Shown here: in pieces, positions 42,568-42,693 of the stretch | Layout: each line of letters starts with the position of its first letter | Position numbering within the stretch: the stretch's first letter is position 1 | Source: Betaproteobacteria bacterium | Lineage (GTDB): Bacteria > Pseudomonadota > Gammaproteobacteria > Burkholderiales > JAEUOS01 | Length of the DNA stretch: 42,693 bases | NCBI GenBank assembly: GCA_028292405.1 | Contig: JAQGMJ010000033.1 | Location: 1 to 42,693 of the forward strand | Reading direction: 5' to 3' | The notes under the pieces: generated by a model | Told to the model about the DNA's origin: nothing | Databases searched by the model: none | Seen by the model: the letters and a program-made list of their open reading frames with translations, nothing else | Made by a program: the position numbers and the translations under genes

Positions 42568-42693
42568 TGAACTGACCCCCTAAAGTTGGACGGTTAAAAA
42601 GCTAGGCCATCAAGGGCTGGGTCCTGTACTGGACAGGACTCAGCCCATTTAATTTGAGTTTGATGCGGCGATGATTATAGTAGTGGATGTACC
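42568..42693 (-). mobile_element. End of an IS3-family insertion sequence (rest outside window)
   Basis: From about 42568 the sequence TGAACTGACCCCCTAAAGTT resembles the terminal inverted repeat of IS150/IS3-group elements. It is followed by the reverse-strand 3' end of a transposase gene that runs off the window edge. The exact boundary cannot be fixed from one end. Confidence 0.75.
42602..42693 (-). CDS. IS3-family transposase (OrfB), C-terminal fragment
   Basis: The last 30 codons read YIHYYNHRRIKL, then KLNGLSPVQYRTQPLMA and a stop, the classic end of an IS3-family integrase-type transposase after its catalytic core. The gene continues beyond the right edge. The fragment cannot show whether the element is intact. 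Confidence 0.85.
   Translation of the reverse strand, partial: YIHYYNHRRIKLKLNGLSPVQYRTQPLMA

Overview
This window looks like chromosomal DNA of a high-GC betaproteobacterium, most likely in the Burkholderiales. The main reasons are three TctC/Bug-type solute receptors, two TctA/TctB transporter pairs, a glutamate/aspartate ABC system in the gltIJKL order, and dense same-strand operons with short or overlapping junctions. No rRNA, tRNA, CRISPR array or prophage was seen. The only mobile DNA is the end of an IS3-family element at the right edge.

Layout. 1-5622 (minus): a tripartite tricarboxylate transporter (partial tctA, tctB), a Bug receptor, an unrecognised protein and a family III CoA-transferase. 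5825-11655 (plus): a ugp-like glycerol-3-phosphate ABC operon (ugpB, ugpA, ugpE, ugpC, ugpQ). A frameshifted N-acetylmuramoyl-L-alanine amidase gene sits between ugpB and ugpA, and a strong terminator hairpin lies inside its signal-peptide codons. 11724-17198: two Met/His/Cys-rich exported proteins (probably metal-related), an acetyltransferase, a DoxX-like membrane protein, a small unknown protein, an RraA-type aldolase and a LacI-type regulator. 17637-19394 (plus): a neutral zinc metallopeptidase and a TetR regulator.

19467-32279 (plus) is the most interesting part. A TetR gene is followed by a good sigma70 promoter overlapped by a palindromic operator candidate. After it come a Bug receptor, TctB, TctA, a sugar isomerase/epimerase, an enolase-superfamily protein, a 3-hydroxyisobutyrate-dehydrogenase-like reductase, a Gfo/Idh/MocA oxidoreductase, a DUF993 (dihydrodipicolinate-synthase-like) aldolase, a second isomerase/epimerase, another Bug receptor, a small acidic protein and a D-aminoacylase. 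I infer a catabolic operon for a carboxylated sugar or sugar-acid conjugate. I do not recognise the complete gene set as a described pathway. The start of the Gfo/Idh gene is preceded by a 36-base duplicate of itself plus an inverted piece of the same gene, which looks like a template-switch scar.

32319-42517 (minus) reads as an acidic amino acid module: aspartate/glutamate racemase, D-amino acid dehydrogenase, LysR regulator, aspartate ammonia-lyase, the gltIJKL importer, and a SulP transporter with STAS and cyclic-nucleotide-binding domains. Together these could import aspartate/glutamate, interconvert or oxidise the D-forms, and release fumarate. The IS3-family end lies about 50 bases upstream of the racemase start.

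All functional calls come from reading translated sequence and recalling family features. No database search was run.
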